DNA of 64,000 nucleotides from Utricularia gibba (GCA_002189035.1 NEEC01000024.1:248001-312000); one strand, 5' to 3'; counted from the first letter of the stretch, positions 34,343 to 46,095 are shown. Translations and numbers: made by a program. The notes: a model not told the origin generated them from the sequence alone.

Positions 34343-34967
34343 AAAAATCTTGGGGATCATGATATTTTGCTAGACATCACTCATGATCGATAATGATGGA
34401 TTTGATTAATTAAGAGTTAATTAATAAATCCATTATTACGGCCTTGATTGAGGAAGCCTATAGGGTCACACACAATAGTGGAGTCACTCATCGATATAAA
34501 ATAGAATGACACAATTACATGAGATGTAATTGGTAAAGTGGATAAATTAAATAGAGAGTTATTTTGAGATTAATATTGATTAAACTCAAAATAAAAGATC
34601 TCATATAGATATGATTTGATATGTCAAAAATATCTATCGAAAAAGATTTAGATCTTGAGATCTGCTCCAAAAGGTTTTCGTGCTCTCTGAGACTAATTGA
34701 CAAGGAGGTGTTTTTGTCTACTAGCACCTGAGAAATTCGACCAGCATTCAAGAGCCTTGAGAAGGTTATCGACGGAGTGCTCCACGTGTGGATACCATAG
34801 AGGCTGTCTGGTATTGGCGGTTGGTGAACAATGGAGTCTTCTGAAAGGTATTTTCAGCATCCCTTTTTCTGAAGTAAACCGTATTCGAAGATCTATGTTT
34901 GGGTTTTCTTAAAATTTTTAAAATTCCACTGCTTTTGTGACATACAATGTCTACGAGAAACCAAACA
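34343..34967 (+). repeat. Copia 5' LTR, 5' half missing
   Basis: Matches the second half of solo LTRs 1 and 2 (from tcttggggatcatgatat) and ends CCAAACA one base before the primer site. The start of the LTR is deleted at the joint with Athila pol. Confidence 0.92.
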
Positions 34968-34968
34968 G

Positions 34969-34980
34969 TGGTATCAGAGC
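34969..34980 (+). other. Copia primer-binding site
   Basis: TGGTATCAGAGC, complementary to the 3' end of initiator tRNA-Met, one base after the LTR. Confidence 0.95.
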
Positions 34981-35003
34981 GAGGTTACAGAATACGTGTA
35001 TAC

Positions 35004-35187
35004 GTTAGAATCTTTGCTGATTTTACGAGATTTTCTCGTATGTTGCCTTGCCGGTGACATGTTAGAATCTTTTCTGATTTCGCGAGATGTTGTCGTATGA
35101 TGCCTTGCCGGCGATCATCGTAATAGTATGTGATTTTGCGAGATGTTCTCGTATGTTGCCTTGCCGGCGATCATCGTAATAGCATGT
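35004..35187 (+). repeat. Tandem repeats in the copia leader
   Basis: About three copies of a 57-61-bp unit: tgatttYgcgagatgttctc, gtatgttgccttgccggcga, tcatcgtaatag. The copies differ at a few bases. Confidence 0.85.
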
Positions 35188-35431
35188 GATGCACGAAATC
35201 GGATTATGTTGGATTGTTTTGCTGCCTTGATGATGCACGAAATTTGATTGATGATTGATGTTTTCGAGAATCATATCTTGCGTGTATATGCGCAGCATGA
35301 TGATGGTTTATATGTGAAAGTCGTGGGGCATGATGGCCTTTGCACGAATTTTGATGATGATGATCTAATTGGTGAATTATCGATGCATATGATGTTCGGC
35401 GTGTTTGCTTTCTCTTCTTCAACTTGAAGAT

Positions 35432-36293
35432 ATGTCTTCCAGCGTGAATTTGACTCGAATTTTACTGATTGGCACCGCAATTTGAGAATTTTTTCAAGGC
35501 GGAGAAGATTGCTTACATCCTTGAGCAAGATATTCCTGCACAACCCAGGGCTAATGCAGTTGAAGATGTTCGGCGTGCATATGAGAAGTATCTAGATGAT
35601 GCTGAGTTTGTCTCTTGTATCATGGTTGCTTCGATGGCCCCTGATCTCCAAAAACAGCATGAGGCGATGACTTGCCAACAGATGATAACACACCTCAAGG
35701 ATCTGTTTGGTGAGCACTCACGACTTGAAAGGTTCAAGACATCAAAGCTATTGTTCAATTGTCGCTTGGCAGAAGAAAGTTCTGTTGTTGATCATGCGAC
35801 ATTGATGTTGAGTTACATTAAGAAGTTGTCCACTCTTGGTTTTGTGTTGGATAAGGACTTGAGTATAGACTTGATCCTTACCTCACTACCTGATAGCTAT
35901 TCATAGTTTGTGATGAACTATCAGATGAACAAGATGGATCAAATTGTTCCTGAATTGATTCAGTTACTCAAGTCTATTGAGAGAACTATCACAAAGGAAC
36001 AAAAGAATGTCATGCTTGTCTCTTCAAGGAAAACGGTTTCCAAGAAGAAGAATCAAGAAAAGAAACTCAAATCTAAAAGGGAGATCAAGAAGAAGAAGCC
36101 AGTTGAAATACTGGGTAAGGGTGAATGTTTTCACTATGGGAAATCTGGTCATTGGAATAGAAACTGCAAAGCTTGCCTAGAGTCAATCAAGGGCAAGAAG
36201 CAGAATGAAAATTCAGCTTCAGGTATACACATGATTGATATTAACACTAGTATCAAGAATGCTTCTTGGTTGTGGTACTCACATTTGCACTAA
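35432..36293 (+). pseudogene. Copia gag
   Basis: Starts ATG 35432 (MSSSV), then needs two small shifts before entering the long frame with FKAEKIAYILEQDIP, ARFVSCIMVASMAPDLQ-like sequence, HLKDLFGEHSRLERF and LLFNCRLAEESSV. A stop lies near 35904. The zinc knuckle reads CFHYGKSGHWNRNC: Tyr replaces the second Cys, so it should not bind zinc normally. The basic stretch SKKKNQEKKLKSKREIKKKK precedes it, typical of copia gag. Confidence 0.87.
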
Positions 36294-36669
36294 CATGCAG
36301 GACCTAATGAGTAGTAGAATCTTGAAGAAAGGCGATGTTGACCTAAGAGTTGGGAATGGTGCACGAGTTGCTGCCATGGCAGTTGGGACTTGCCACATCA
36401 CCCTACCTTTTGGATTATCTCTTGAATTAGATTTCGTTTATTGTGTTCCCTCATTGTCTAAGAATATCGTCTCTATTTCTTGTTTGGGCAAGATTGGTTT
36501 CAAGTTTTCTATAAAGAAAAATTGTTGTTCCATACGACTTGGGAATGTGCATTATGGGTTTACCACAATAGTTAACGGAATATATGTTTTGGATCAGCAT
36601 GATTCAGAACAGATTATCATGTGCATAAAAATGTCACGGATTGACAATGTCTTGAATTCTTACCTCTAG
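36240..36669 (+). pseudogene. Copia protease
   Basis: CGTHICTNMQDL, LRVGNGARVAAMAVG and YCVPSLSKNIVSISCL are characteristic of copia protease. The active-site D-T/S-G just before CGTHIC is destroyed by a deletion and frameshift (the gag frame runs into a stop there), so it is inactive. Confidence 0.82.
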
Positions 36670-37191
36670 CATTGTCGTTTAGGTCATATAAACAAGAAGC
36701 GTGTTGAGTACTTATATTGATTGAGATATTTGGACTTAGAAGATTTTGAATCTTATGAATGCTAGAGGGGGTTTCTCATATTTCATCACTTTTACAGATG
36801 ACTATTCAAGATATGGATGCATCTACTTGATGAAACGAAAATCTAAAGCCTTTGAAAAGTTCAAAGAGTTTCGGATGGAGGTCGAGAACCAGCTTGAGCG
36901 TTCCATCAAGAAACTTCGATCAGATCATGGTGGGGAATACTTGAGTAATGAATTCAAGAATCATCTAAATGGCAATGGTATTGTCTCAGAAAGAACTCCT
37001 CCTGATACACCTGAGCACAATGGTGTTTTTGAGAGGAGAAATCGAACTTTGCTTCACATGGTTCATGAGTTTTGTAGAACTACCAAGGTCCATGTGGGGA
37101 TATGCTTTACAGGCAGCGGCTCATGTTTTGAACAAGGCCCTATTGAAATCGGTTGAAACCGATCCTTAGGAGATTTGGACTGGTAGAAAAC
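36670..37191 (+). pseudogene. Copia integrase, N-terminal and core part
   Basis: Pre-integrase zinc motif remnant HCRLGHINKKRVEYL, then the core FITFTDDYSRYGCIYLM and LRSDHGGEYLSNEF, PEHNGVFERRNRTLL. There are stops near 36718 and 37168. The Athila LTR starts at 37192, in the middle of the WTGRK-type segment; the same protein resumes at 53821. Confidence 0.9.
37187..37191. repeat. Target-site duplication AAAAC, left copy
   Basis: AAAAC immediately before the Athila LTR; the second copy is 53821-53825, immediately after the other LTR. Confidence 0.92.
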
Positions 37192-38599
37192 TGATAAACG
37201 AAAATTTTAGCATGTCGTTACAATATAACCAAATTTTCGTATCAAATAAATTTATAGTCCCTAATCCTCACAAAATACAAATTAACACAAAGTGTACAGT
37301 GGAATTAGGGATCGATCAAAAGGAGCTTGTGGTTGTCATGTATTTCAACAGATGCAGAATTCAAAGTAATGATAAGTCTTAGTCTAAGCTCGGACCAACA
37401 GTGGTAAACAAGTTCGTTAAAAAATAAGATCAATAAACAATATCAGGTCTCAATCCTAAAGGTAGCAGGTACTGGTTCTAACTTAGAATAATACTAAGGT
37501 GCCTTAAGGGTCTGTAGGTGGTCTGTTGCCAAAATCCCTAATTTAATCTATCATGTTCCTACACTCACAACTTCAAATAACCTAAGTCTAACCAGGTCAT
37601 TCATCATATTTTCAGCTAAGTTAGTCCCCCATATCATCACCAACATTACAATTAGGTCTACCGGCATGCAAAGCATATAGAACTAGGTCTACCCATTTCT
37701 ACTGGTTCTACCCTGGACTAACACCTACTGCTCCCATCTTGATTTGTTGGTATACCTCTAAATCAAGCATCTAAGTTGTGAAGCTACTTGTTCCCCTCGT
37801 TAGGTCTACCCATGGCTTGATAGAAACAAGACGTAAGAAACAATGGTAAATTTTATTAAGACACCTAAACCCACACCACCATGCTTCACCTTAAGACACC
37901 CCTAGGGTTTAGCTACTCATGCTTTCAAGGTAAAATGTAATGGCATTAAAATAAAACAATGAAAATGTTGAGAACATCGTGCAGAAGTTGGGTGCAAAAG
38001 CTAAAAACATCAACAAACTAAAATAAATCAGTAAGAGTTCTGGTTTCCGTCTGCTACTGTTCCTGGGTCGGAAAAGTAGCACTGAACTAGGTCTTGATCT
38101 TCTTCCTTCAAGCTGGAGGTTCTTCTCTAGAAAAATCGTCTTCCTTTCTCCTTCTCCTTTAGTATTCCTCGTGTTCAAGTTGGGGGAGAAACCCCCACAT
38201 GTGAGTGATGAAAAATGCGTTGTCCCCTTGCGATTCTCTCTCCTCTCCCTTTCTCTCGCCTCTCACTGCTCAAGGCAAGTACATTCTCTGACAGTTCTCC
38301 TGCTCCTGCCCCTGACTTGCAGACTGCTGTCGGGACAGTGCATTCATTGCTTCTTGCTATCGAGACAGTGTATTCATTACACGAAATCCTTGACTTTTCC
38401 ATGATTTTCGAGTAGCTGCTAGGCTCAAAATCGGGTTAGAACATGGATGGGCTAAAACAAGGGATATAGCCCACTAAAACACCAAAAATGATATTTTCCT
38501 AAATTATATATAAAAATACTTAAAACTATAAAATAAACAACTAAACATAAAAATCATTATTTTCATATCCTAAAAACATGAAAATTTGTGTGCTATCAC
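37192..38599 (-). repeat. Athila 3' LTR
   Basis: Matches 52509-53820 over almost all its length, with small indels (for example a stretch near 37590-37660 absent from the other copy). The adjoining internal bases (38600 on) are not purine-rich on the minus strand, so no obvious polypurine tract is present. Confidence 0.93.
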
Positions 38600-38728
38600 A
38601 CTATGCTACAACGACACCAGAGTTGTCCCCAAGTCCTACCTAAGACTAACAGAAAATGGGTTCTTTCAGCATCAGTGATGAACATAAAAGCTAAGAATAA
38701 ATTTCGGTGCAGAAATGAAAGTGTGCAT
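38600..38728. other. Short unassigned stretch
   Basis: It includes aacgacaccagagttgtcccc. It does not match other parts of the window and does not look like a polypurine tract. Confidence 0.4.
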
Positions 38729-39430
38729 TGATGGTGATTCTGCAAGTGCACATAAACCGTCGAAGTAATAAAATAAGATCGTATCCACAGGGAATTGTTA
38801 TTGGAATTTTCTTTTCAAAACAAAGACTCAAAAAGACCGAAAACAAAAGAAAGATTTGGTTTTAAAAACAAGAAGAAAAGTGGCATTGGCTTGGGATCCA
38901 TCTTGCTCAAAACTCGCCCAAACTTGTGTGTGTAAACCTTGAAGACTGACCTACTTGTGCAAGTTTTGAGGGTGTTATTCTAAAGTAGTGCTAATCGGTG
39001 ACCGTTATAGCATCGTCCCTTGTTTTTTGGGATTATGGAATCAACCACGCCACTAGAGCCATTTCACCTCTTGTGATAACCCATGTTTTCCCCACACCCA
39101 AATCTAACCCCTACACCTCACACCTCGCAGACAGAATAGACAGAATGTGCCTTACAAACGATGTCTGATTGAGCCCTTCTCCTTAGGTGCTTGAGGCCAA
39201 CCTTTGATTCTCTCACAATCCCTTCGGGTTATGTGATACTAAAGAGCACGTTGGTAAAGAAAACGTTGCGAAAAACAGAATCAAGCCTCAATTTAAATGT
39301 TGAAAAACATAGTAAAATAGTCACACACGCAGGACTTGCGCAAGCAAGGCTTCACCGTAGATCCTCAGACGCAAACCCCTACACGTGCAGACTCAACTCA
39401 AACATGAGAATAGACACGAAAATAGGAAAG
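38729..39430. repeat. LTR-like dispersed repeat, copy 2
   Basis: TGATGGTGATTCTGCAAG start, matching 20421-21109 throughout. Whether it is part of the Athila element or a separate LTR inserted in it cannot be settled here. Confidence 0.72.
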
Positions 39431-41024
39431 ATTCAAAGTAAAAGTGGTCAAAGACATCTCTAATAGTTGATTCGTGTCCCATCAAGTCCATAATTTGGTG
39501 GATCTTGATTTCTCCTCAAATTGATCCAAAAGTACCCAAAAAATCCAAAAAATACACTTTCTCTCCAAAAAGATCAAAGTAGTGTGAAAGATGCAAAATC
39601 AATTGAGAATAATGAGAAAGTGGAGTCTAAGATAAGTAAAAACAACACTCAAGAGTAGTGGAAGAACATGTTTTGGAACGACACAAAATCACTTATCGAC
39701 TCCCCCACACTTAGATATTGCTTGTCCTCAAGCAATTGTTCAAGGTATTTTCCTTCAAAGTAGTAAATTGCAAATAGAAGTAAAGCTAGCAAAATGGATG
39801 AGTTATTCAATATTACACCATCCACTAGCTCCCCTTGCACATAGCTACTCCTCACAAGTCACTCAATACGCTCAACAAAAGAAATCCATAAGAGGAGGGT
39901 GAAATGAAAAGAGGATCGCTCAATACCTGAATGTAGACGAGTTAGTAGACTTGCGCAAGTGATCCACTAGTTTCAGCAAGCTTGTGCAATCATGAGGTCT
40001 TTTTCTTGGGTTGTAGCACGGTAGGAGCTTGGGACAGGTAGGAAATTCGGTTGGAGGCTCCATTTGATGGGTAATAAGGAGTGAGCATCCATCAAACAAT
40101 TCTGTCATGCTTGCCTTTTGATTTTCGTACTCTAGGGAACTCCTTCTCTTTCATATTTGTGGCTTCTTTTCAACACCTCGGCCTTTTTTCTTTCTTCTTC
40201 TTCTCTCTCTCTTTTTTTTTTAAATCGATCTCTCTCTTTGATAGAATGTCTGTTGAAAATCCCTTCATAATTTGCTGAGATAGAGCTTGATCACTGAGTT
40301 GAAAATTGCTTTCAACTTTTCTTCTTTTGTAATAGAGCTCTTGTCAGAGTGTTAACCAAGCACTCACACCTTATAACACCAGGCTCCTTCATACTCCTCC
40401 GGATTAGTCTATCCCCGCTCACTCTTTCACTACTTATTGAGTCTGCACATGCTCTTTTAATATGTGCTGCTTTTTAGGACTTTGGTCTCAAATTTTTTTT
40501 CTTTTTTTTCTTAGACCCTTTATTCACCTTTCTTTTTTTTTTTGTCATGGTTGGCAACCAGTTCCATAGTGACTATGAAGTTCAACAACTCATATAAAAA
40601 TGATCTAGATCACACTCCTTAGATTCCTTTAGTCATACACATGCTCTCATAAAATCAAAAGATAAAAACATGCTCACGGGTATCAGAAAGGTTTACAAGG
40701 CTCATGCAACAGAATTCATCTAACAATTGTAATGTTCCATCACTTAGCCATCGGAAACAGTTTACTGCTACTAGACAAAACCTATGGTGAACACGACTCT
40801 AAGTCTAGACTTAGACTAATAGATAACATTCTCTCTCGACGTAAAGAAGATCCTAAACTTGAAAATAAAATAAAATAAAACAAAAATAAAAACCTACTAT
40901 ACTAAATCATTCAAGCAGCAGATTACTTATTCAGGGAGGCCTCGGGCACTCCCTGTTTTAACTCTATGATCACCCGAATTAAGTCTGAAATTTTGTCGCT
41001 CATCACCTCCAACATTTTTGGGCA
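39431..41024 (-). other. Athila 3' untranslated region
   Basis: On the minus strand it contains the ttgcttgaggacaagcaa and aagtgtgggggag signature (about 39697-39737), which commonly follows Athila coding regions. Poly-pyrimidine runs are at 40190-40220 and 40490-40545. No coding sequence recognised. Confidence 0.6.
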
Positions 41025-42440
41025 TCAGTAGCGTTTCTCTCCCTGAGCTGGGGTTGAGGTTGATGGAGCAGCAGTGTCTCCCTTCTTCTTCCTTGGGATA
41101 ACGCTTCCTTCCCATCCTACCAAAGATCTGAAAACAAACCCACTTCCTTGGGCTTTGATTAGTCCAGCAATTTTTAAAGAATATGCATCCAATGGTACTA
41201 TCTTAGTCTCAACATGGAAGAATTCAAGTTCAAGTAGTTTTTCAGGGCAAAGAGTATGAGCCAGATGCGTAACAATATGACCAAAGCTTAGTTGCCGAAT
41301 TTTAGTATGCCTATAATCCCTATTCATTTGTTCAACAAGCATTGCACCTATGTTCAGAAACCGCTTACTCATAATGCACCACAACACAAATAATTCATGT
41401 TTGTAAAGAGCATTAAATCCAACGTTTTTACCAAAAAGAGTTGTAGTGACTAACATATGAACATAACGCATGAACGGATCAACAAAAAATTCAGATTTCG
41501 TTCCTTTTGCCTCAAATTCAATGACATGCTGATCAGTCAAAATTCCATAAAATTCTTCAACATCAAAGTCTACTGGATAATCGAATAAAGAAGCAGCGAA
41601 ATGATGCGAATCTACTTGCTGATTTGAGCAAAAACCAAGAGCAACATTCCACTCAGCCAAAGAAAACGAAAATTCAGTGCCCATCAAACGAAAGCAAACA
41701 ACAGCAGGCTCCAAAACAGTTTTTGGAATTTTGTAAATAAAAGTAGAGGCGAATTCATATGACAATTCCACATATGCAGGGAGTTTTAACTCAAATAAGG
41801 TCATAAAGGCAGAATTCTCAAACATGGTATAAACTTTATCCACTATGTTCAATTCAAAAAGTATTTCAAAGTCAATGTGACGGCAGGGCAATACCTTAGC
41901 ACCTTTTACCTCTCCATACCTATCCACATGTTCTGCTGTTTAAGACTTCAGGTATTTTTTGTTTAACATATCTACATGGTGCTGGAAGTAAGGGATTCCC
42001 TTTCCGGTTATTTGTCATTGAAATCGCTCCCTTTCCATTGCGAATCTCCCTGCATTCATGAAGGGATTCCCCTTCTTCTTAGGTGAGACCTGCTGCTCTA
42101 TTGGTGATTCTTCCTATGAAGCTCTTCTCTTCTTATAAGTCTGTTGCATGTCTTTCAACCATTGCTAGAGGCTAATATGCTCTAACTTGGAGGATGGGTC
42201 CTTCTGTTTTTTCTGTTTAGAGGACTCCCCAACCTCCGTTGTCTGAGGGATCACTTCTGCTTCTTAAGGATTTTCTGTGGTGACAGCAGCGGGCTGAACC
42301 ACTGCTTCTTGGGTTAGAGCGACGGTGGTGGTTGCTCCAACATCCTCAGTCCTTTCCTTCGCTTGCTCCTTTCTCATCTTTTTCTGGCCAGACTTCTCCT
42401 TTGTTGCCTTCTGTGCGCTTTGTCTCATCGGCATCATGTT
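41025..42440 (-). pseudogene. Athila downstream ORF (ATHILA ORF-1 / plant transposon protein type)
   Basis: Begins near 42434 with a basic segment (MMPMRQSAQKATKEKSGQKK), passes stops near 42266, 42107, 42020 and 41943, then is open for 300 codons to 41025. Diagnostic blocks: LKLPAYVELSYEFASTF, CFRLMGTEFSFSLAEWNVAL, VLWCIMSKRFLNIGAMLVEQ and RQLSFGHIVTHLAHTLC. These resemble the ATHILA and 'putative plant transposon protein' families found between pol and the 3' LTR of Athila elements. Function unknown; an envelope-like role has been proposed for this position in some Athila elements, but no signal peptide or membrane segment is visible here. Confidence 0.8.
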
Positions 42441-42778
42441 TCTACAGCTGTGATTTTTCGCAGAAAAATCATAGACAAATGGGTGAAGTGAAGAACAGTA
42501 ACTGTTCTTCCAAACACTTTTAGGTAGGAAGGGCATTTTTGTCATTCCCTTTCGATTCAACTTCCCACTCATCTCAACGGTCTGATTTTTGTAACTCCGC
42601 ATCAATAACTCCTCTTAACACTAAAAAGAATTTCCCAGTAGCACAAAATAGGGATAAAAATCCTAAAATAACAACATTAAACTAAAAATTAAAATGCTGA
42701 AATTAAAAACTTAACCATGGGTTGCCTCCCATAAGCGCCCTTGTTTATAGTCATGGACCCGACTTCTCGTGTGGCTAC
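42441..42778 (-). other. Athila spacer up to the Tat2 insertion
   Basis: On the minus strand it includes gcgcttatgggaggcaaccca (42718-42738), a sequence that typically lies just after the integrase of Athila elements. The Tat2 LTR starts at 42779, so Tat2 is inserted just past where integrase ended. Left flank gctac would be the target-site copy. Confidence 0.7.
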
Positions 42779-43273
42779 TGATGGGGTATAACTTGGATGA
42801 GGATAAGCAGCTTTTGAAAAGCTGCCAAAAGGAGTCCTAATGGGACAACACCAGCCGACAGACCGATATGTGTCAGAGATTTGATAGCAACGGCCATATG
42901 GCACCATCTGAAAGGTGGCCGAATCGTATTAGAACAGGCGGCAATCATCTGAAAAGCAAGATCAGAGTATAAGTACAAAAAGTAGCCGACACCTGCAGAA
43001 CTCATGATTCGGTTAGATTGACCTCTTCTATAAATAGGAGAAGTTTTGAAGAAAAAAGGGTTTGATCCCTAACCCCCTACTCTGTATTTTTATCCCCACC
43101 TCCGTGGTTTTTCCGTTCTCCGATGGTTTCCACGTAAAAAATCGTCATCTTTCTTTATTTTTAAAAAACATCAAGAACAAAGTACAAAACCCAGATCCAT
43201 CCAAAACGCATCGGTTGAACTCCGTTACCCGGGAAATCAGTATCAACATTAGTACCGATTTTCGCCCTCAACA
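42779..43273 (+). repeat. Tat2 5' LTR
   Basis: TGATGGGGTATAAC to CCTCAACA, 495 bp, TATAAATA at 43029-43036. Near its start is a 19-base palindrome (gcagctttt g aaaagctgc). Diverged from the Tat1 LTR but collinear. Confidence 0.88.
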
Positions 43274-43276
43274 TTT

Positions 43277-43293
43277 TGGCGCCCATCGCGGGG
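43277..43293 (+). other. Tat2 primer-binding site
   Basis: TGGCGCCCATCGCGGGG, three bases after the LTR; collinear with the Tat1 site. Confidence 0.82.
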
Positions 43294-43348
43294 TAGATCT
43301 ATTGTCCCACTCGAGAAACCCACAGAAGCCGCTCATTAAACATCAAAC

Positions 43349-44770
43349 ATGGCGGAACATAGCCACCAATTCCGTGCATAAAGGAAGCGCCAGCATGCAA
43401 GACCCTAGCCTTATGGTCATCAGTAGGGAACAACTGAAGGCCCTTTTGACGGAAATCCTCTTCGACTTTAGGGCACCTTCGGGGCTGAACTTCAATGCAT
43501 AGGAGGGGACACCCGAAACCGCACCATGAGCATAAAAGCAACCCTTGATTCCAGAATATCCCCCGGACATGAAGATTGAATCCGAAACCGAGAAGGAGAT
43601 GTTGCGAAGAAAGAGGCGCAACCAAGTCATCTATGAGCCAGGAATGGATAGGGAAAACATGACTAGCAAAATTTTGAAAAAAAGGGAAGAAGAACTGAAG
43701 AGAGAGCTAGACCAGATTAGTGAGAGAAGAAGACCTGTCGGCAGACGGACGTTGCCAAAGGGAAGAGAGAATAGGGGTTTCAGGAATGCTGTCGATCATA
43801 ATGTATGCACTAGGAGAGGGGATGTTCTTGCCGATATTGATCTAGCTCTGAAGAGCGGTGTTGAAGGAGCAGCTGGAACCCCAGCGCTGAACTTTGATCC
43901 TTTCTCGAATGAGTTAATCGGGGAAGAGCCAGAGAGGGGATTCAAAGTCCCCGACGGACTACCCACGTATGAAGGAAAAAAAGACCCCATATCCCATGTA
44001 ACCGATTTCAACATGAGGATGGCTACGGTCTGGCATTCGGAAGCCATGAAGTGTAAGCTATTCACTTGCTCTCTCCAAAAGGGAGCAAAGATTTGGTTCA
44101 AGTAGTTAGAGCCATGCAGTGTGGGATCCTATCGGTAGTTGGTGTTACTCTCTACTACCCGGTATGCTATCAACATCGAAGCTCCACCTTCAAAGGCAGC
44201 ACTGTATTCTATTCGGTATGATCACCGAAAAGAGAGCTTGAGAAGATTTATCGACCGATTCAATTGCCTAGCGCAGGATGTTCAGCTGAATTTGAAGGAG
44301 AGGGTAGAAATAATGAAATGGGCCCTAGGAAAGTCGAAGCTAGGGCAGAGTCTGTCTAAGTCCCCACCGAAAAACCTCAAAGAATTGCTAAGGAAAATTA
44401 TGAAATACATCCAAGTTGATGACAACCTCAAGGCCGAAATGAAAAGCCGTGGAGAGATCCATCTGGTCCCGTAGCAAGAAACGCAGCCCATCCGAGCCCC
44501 CCGGCCGAATAAGCGCCGTGAGGACAAGATGTACTGGAAAGTTCAAGAAGTGCCCACCAGATACAAGGTAGCCCCCCATATATTCCGGAAATCCATGTGA
44601 TATCCGAGGGGGCCGAAATCGATGAATCCGAGAAAGCACGGAAGAGATATTTGGACGAAGCCAGAAGAGGAGAAGTCTTTGAGATTGGGAAATGTCTGAT
44701 TGAGAAAGCCACTTGGGAAAAGGAAGAGATCAACTTCTCCGACAAAGACATTCCAGTCAGCCCAGCAACA
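43349..44770 (+). pseudogene. Tat2 gag
   Basis: ATG 43349 with early stops. The best open part, 43545-44105, has VIYEPGMDRENM, DPFSNELIGEEPERGFKVPD, HSEAMKCKLFTCSLQKGAK; then 44139-44474 with RRFIDRFNCLAQDVQ. A deletion around 44520 removes the segment holding HDTANC in Tat1. Confidence 0.85.
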
Positions 44771-44782
44771 TGAAATGAACCT

Positions 44783-45004
44783 TTGGTGGTATCAAGAATA
44801 TGCGGAAGCACTAAGGTAAGAAGGATTCTTATTGATCAAGGGTCTGCTTGCAACATTATGAAAAAGGAAGTCACCGAGCAACTAGCGTTGTCTAAAGAGG
44901 GAAATATCTGTCCCATGCGCATGGAGTTATACGCATTCGATCAACGGGCCGTACAGACAATCGGGAAGATATCCTTACCCGTAACATTCGGCGCATCGGG
45001 TTGA
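44783..45004 (+). pseudogene. Tat2 protease
   Basis: RRILIDQGSACNIMKKEVTEQL (same D-Q-G-S type as Tat1). The sequence then jumps directly to the middle of RT at 45005: the protease C-terminus and RT N-terminus are deleted. Confidence 0.82.
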
Positions 45005-45430
45005 AACCGAGCCAAAGATTGAAAGGGATCCCTACCCTTTGCCAAAGATTGATAAACTAGTGGATGACATTGCCGAATCCTGATTCCTAAGCACCATGGA
45101 TGCCTATTCGGGATATCATCAAATCATCGTTGCCGAGAAGGACCAACCGAAAACCACCTTCTACACCAAGGATGGGGTTTACTGCTACGTGGCGATGCCC
45201 TTCAATTTGAAGAATGCTGGGGCGACTTATCAGAGGTTGGTGAACAAAATATTCTCTTCTTAAATCGGTACCTTAATGGATGTGTATGTGAACGCTATGA
45301 TTGTACAATCTATGAAGGAAGAAGACCATTTAGCGTATTTGGACTCTTGTTTCTCTTGATGTCGGTCGTATGGATTAAAGCTCAACCCACTGAAATGTTG
45401 CCTTGGGGTGCAAAGTGGAAAATTCCTTCG
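45005..45430 (+). pseudogene. Tat2 reverse transcriptase remnant
   Basis: DPYPLPKIDKLVDDI, MDAYSGYHQIIVAEKDQPK and AMPFNLKNAGATYQRLVN, with stops near 45080 and 45262. The catalytic YMDD is mutated to YVNA (about 45285-45300). Inactive. Confidence 0.85.
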
Positions 45431-45892
45431 GTATTATGTATCGGAGAGAGGAATCGAAGCTGACCTTGAGAAGATTAATGCAATATGCGAAATGCAATCC
45501 CGAAGGACAATCAAGGAGTACCAGAGTCTCACGGGTAAATTGGCTGCCCTCAGCCGTTTCATATCTCGGTCGGCCGATAAGTCGGCATCTTTCTTCAAGG
45601 CCCTGCGAAAGGGAAATGCTTTGGAATGAAACGAGGATTGTCGGATCGACTTTGAGAAGCTCAAAGAGTATCTCTCACCAACTCCACTTCTGGTGGCTCT
45701 AAAAGAAGCGGAGCCCCTTGGGCTCTACCTATCAATATCGCCTGTCGCGGTCAGTGCGGTCTTAACAACCACCTTGGGATAAACACATGCCAGTGTATTA
45801 TGTGAGCAAGGTTTTATTACCGGCCGAAACCCGATACGCAGTGACAAAGAAATTCATCTTGGCTCTGAAAATGGCGGCCACTAAGTGATAAA
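45431..45892 (+). pseudogene. Tat2 first RNase H remnant
   Basis: SERGIEADLEKINAICEM, LAALSRFISRSADKSASFFK and, in a shifted frame, SISPVAVSAVLTT and KFILALKMAA. It ends abruptly at the inserted LTR fragment (45893). Confidence 0.82.
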
Positions 45893-46095
45893 CGAAAAAT
45901 TTACACGTCGTAAATGTAAATCTTCCTATCAAATAAATTTATAACCTAATACACGTTCAAGCATAAAACAATTATGAGTATAGTGATTAGGGTCGAACAC
46001 GAAGAGCAGGTGCTTGCTATGTGAAGATTAATGCATGAAATCAGTGTACAATTTCATAGTTCTGTTAATGCACCGTAGGACAATTTTAGTCTTAG
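45893..46095. repeat. Athila-type LTR fragment inserted in Tat2 pol
   Basis: TGATAAACGAAAAATTTACACG onward resembles 2334-2530 and the start of the Athila LTRs; only about 200 bp. Tat2 resumes at gagttgctaaactcgacgt with part of its pol lost. Confidence 0.75.

Larger units (their letters stand above)
34343..37191 (+). mobile_element. Ty1/copia retrotransposon, left part
   Basis: Truncated 5' LTR (34343-34967), initiator tRNA-Met primer site (34969-34980), leader, gag, protease and integrase. It breaks at 37191 where an Athila element is inserted, and continues at 53821. Protease and integrase before RT is the copia order; RT and RNase H are missing altogether. Confidence 0.93.

Noticed and set aside
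34969-34980. A tRNA gene at the TGGTATCAGAGC sites
   Set aside because: These are short primer-binding sites next to LTRs; no cloverleaf surrounds them.
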